Below are positions 63,090 through 64,000 of a stretch of 64,000 bases of DNA, in pieces. The translations under genes were made by a program, and so were the position numbers. Position 1 is the stretch's first letter. The number at the start of each line of letters is the position of its first letter. Under the pieces are notes generated by a model. It was not told the origin of the DNA. It made no database searches and worked only from the letters and a program-made list of their open reading frames with translations. This DNA is from Acridotheres tristis (lineage: Eukaryota; Chordata; Aves; Passeriformes; Sturnidae): the NCBI GenBank assembly GCA_037013685.1, contig CM072886.1, forward strand, positions 73,993,859-74,057,858, read 5' to 3'.

Positions 63090-63650
63090 ATTTTATAAGA
63101 AGATTGGGCTTGATTAAACAAGAATAACTACAGGCTGGTTTTTGGACGTTTCTTAGGACTGGGACTGAAAATACTCTAGTTGATAAGTACAGTTAAACGG
63201 AACAACACAGGCTTGGAAAAATACATAAAGGATGTAACTGAAGGAAACAGGACGCCAACTTAGCTCTTCAAGGCTGACAAAGCAGGAATTATACAAAACA
63301 ACAGTATTGATCTTACTCAAGAGCTGGGGTCAAAGAATGACCACCTCAAACATTAGGATACTGGACACTGAAGATCACCAAAGAAGATCCCAAAAGACCA
63401 CACAAGGACTTCTGACAAGGAGTGAGACTATGTAAAATAAATTAATACATATGCATCAAGTAAGACAAGATGACTAAATGAATCCAGGGGTACTCAGTTC
63501 TGGGGCACTCAATTAGAGGAAGAATCCCTAGAGTGAAAAATGTACTGCAATAAAGAATGCTCAATTTCTAATATGCAAAACTGTGTTAGAAAATGGCTAT
63601 CTGGATGATTTTGTATAATAGATAGATTTAGTCAAGTATAATCTGATTCC
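63090..63650 (+). mobile_element. Putative avian LTR, plus strand
   Basis: The part at 63300-63600 resembles an avian LTR type I recall. A TATA-like ATGTAAAATAAATTAATACA lies near 63430, and AATAAA at 63549-63554 is followed by a U5-like TGTGTTAG stretch. Both ends are uncertain, and I could not identify TG...CA termini or a target duplication. Confidence 0.4.
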
Positions 63651-64000
63651 CCCTCAGTGTTTGTCTCATGCATTAGCTGCTCTGACTCACCTAGACACAA
63701 GTAATGTTGAAGTATCAAGTTGAATTTTCACTGGCCTAGAGTTGCTTTCTGGAACCATCCATTAAAGAAAGTAAAAAGGTTTTTCTAAGTGTGCAAAGCT
63801 CTTCTTTTTGTCTGTGTTGCGCTTGTTGAATCTGCAATATTTAACATAACTGAAGAATTTTTTTCTATTCGTGAAAAGATAAAAAACTGAAAGAGACTTC
63901 TGCACATAATTATTAAAAATATGCAGAGGAAACTTTCCGGCCTTTCTCCTGCAATGCTCAGATATCAAGAGCTTGAGAAGTAAAATTTAGAACAAAAGGT

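Larger units (their letters stand above)
57491..64000. other. Intergenic region downstream of CDH12
   Basis: AT-rich DNA with no supported gene. It holds a CR1 3' end (58.73-59.08 kb), an inverted CR1 3' end (59.15-59.26 kb), a possible ancient CR1-like piece (59.33-59.59 kb) and two LTR candidates (61.95-62.47 and 63.09-63.65 kb). The stretches 57.5-58.7 kb and 59.6-61.9 kb hold nothing I can name. Confidence 0.7.

Noticed and set aside
1..64000. Assignment to CDH6, CDH7, CDH9, CDH10, CDH11, CDH18, CDH19 or CDH20
   Set aside because: The linker DVNEFPPEI, the segment [19 protein letters not shown] and the C-terminus ending PDKVT differ from those paralogues as I remember them and agree with CDH12; a protein search would settle it.

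Overview
This window is vertebrate, almost certainly avian, nuclear DNA. It carries the 3' half of one gene, a type II classical cadherin on the + strand that I identify as CDH12 (N-cadherin 2 / brain cadherin). Seven coding exons lie at 5103-5290, 16416-16669, 37745-37881, 44549-44670, 45270-45387, 49873-50124 and 53658-54154. Their lengths (188, 254, 137, 122, 118 and 252 nt, then the terminal exon) follow the type II cadherin exon pattern as I remember it. All have AG/GT borders and compatible phases, and together they encode one open 521-residue stretch: EC3, EC4, EC5, the transmembrane helix and the whole cytoplasmic tail. The signal peptide, prodomain, EC1 and EC2 must lie 5' of the window.

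The bird assignment rests on the repeats. There are several CR1 LINE fragments: 5' pieces with ORF1 esterase and endonuclease coding, a reverse-transcriptase piece, and 3' ends with the ATTCTATG tail. There are also several retroviral LTRs of avian type. The host is probably not a mammal, because no Alu-, B1- or L1-like sequence was seen.

Layout: 1-5102, intron with a CR1 3' end (2.2-2.35 kb) and a CCAAA-rich tract. 5291-16415, intron with a truncated CR1 (6.9-8.2 kb), a CpG-rich solo LTR bounded by a 5-bp target duplication (10.09-10.81 kb), a CAAAA tract and an inverted repeat. 16670-37744, a 21-kb intron with a putative antisense LTR (17.0-17.5 kb), an antisense endogenous-retrovirus remnant with 5' LTR, gag-like and RNase H segments (18.9-21.8 kb), a CR1 3' end (26.7-27.2 kb), an AT palindromic tract (31.35 kb) and an unassigned GC-richer block (33.9-34.3 kb). 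37882-44548, intron with a CR1 whose tail is expanded to nine 8-mers, and a perfect 29-bp palindrome. 45388-49872, intron with a large GT-rich tract. 50125-53657, intron interrupting the transmembrane helix, largely filled by an antisense CR1. 54155-64000, 3' UTR and downstream DNA with CR1 pieces and two LTR candidates.

I found no second protein gene, structural RNA gene or CRISPR array, and no credible undescribed multi-gene system. The points most worth a second look are the CpG-rich solo LTR in the CDH12 intron, the 29-bp palindrome 271 bp before an exon, an Asp-to-Tyr change in EC3, and the partly preserved antisense retroviral remnant.
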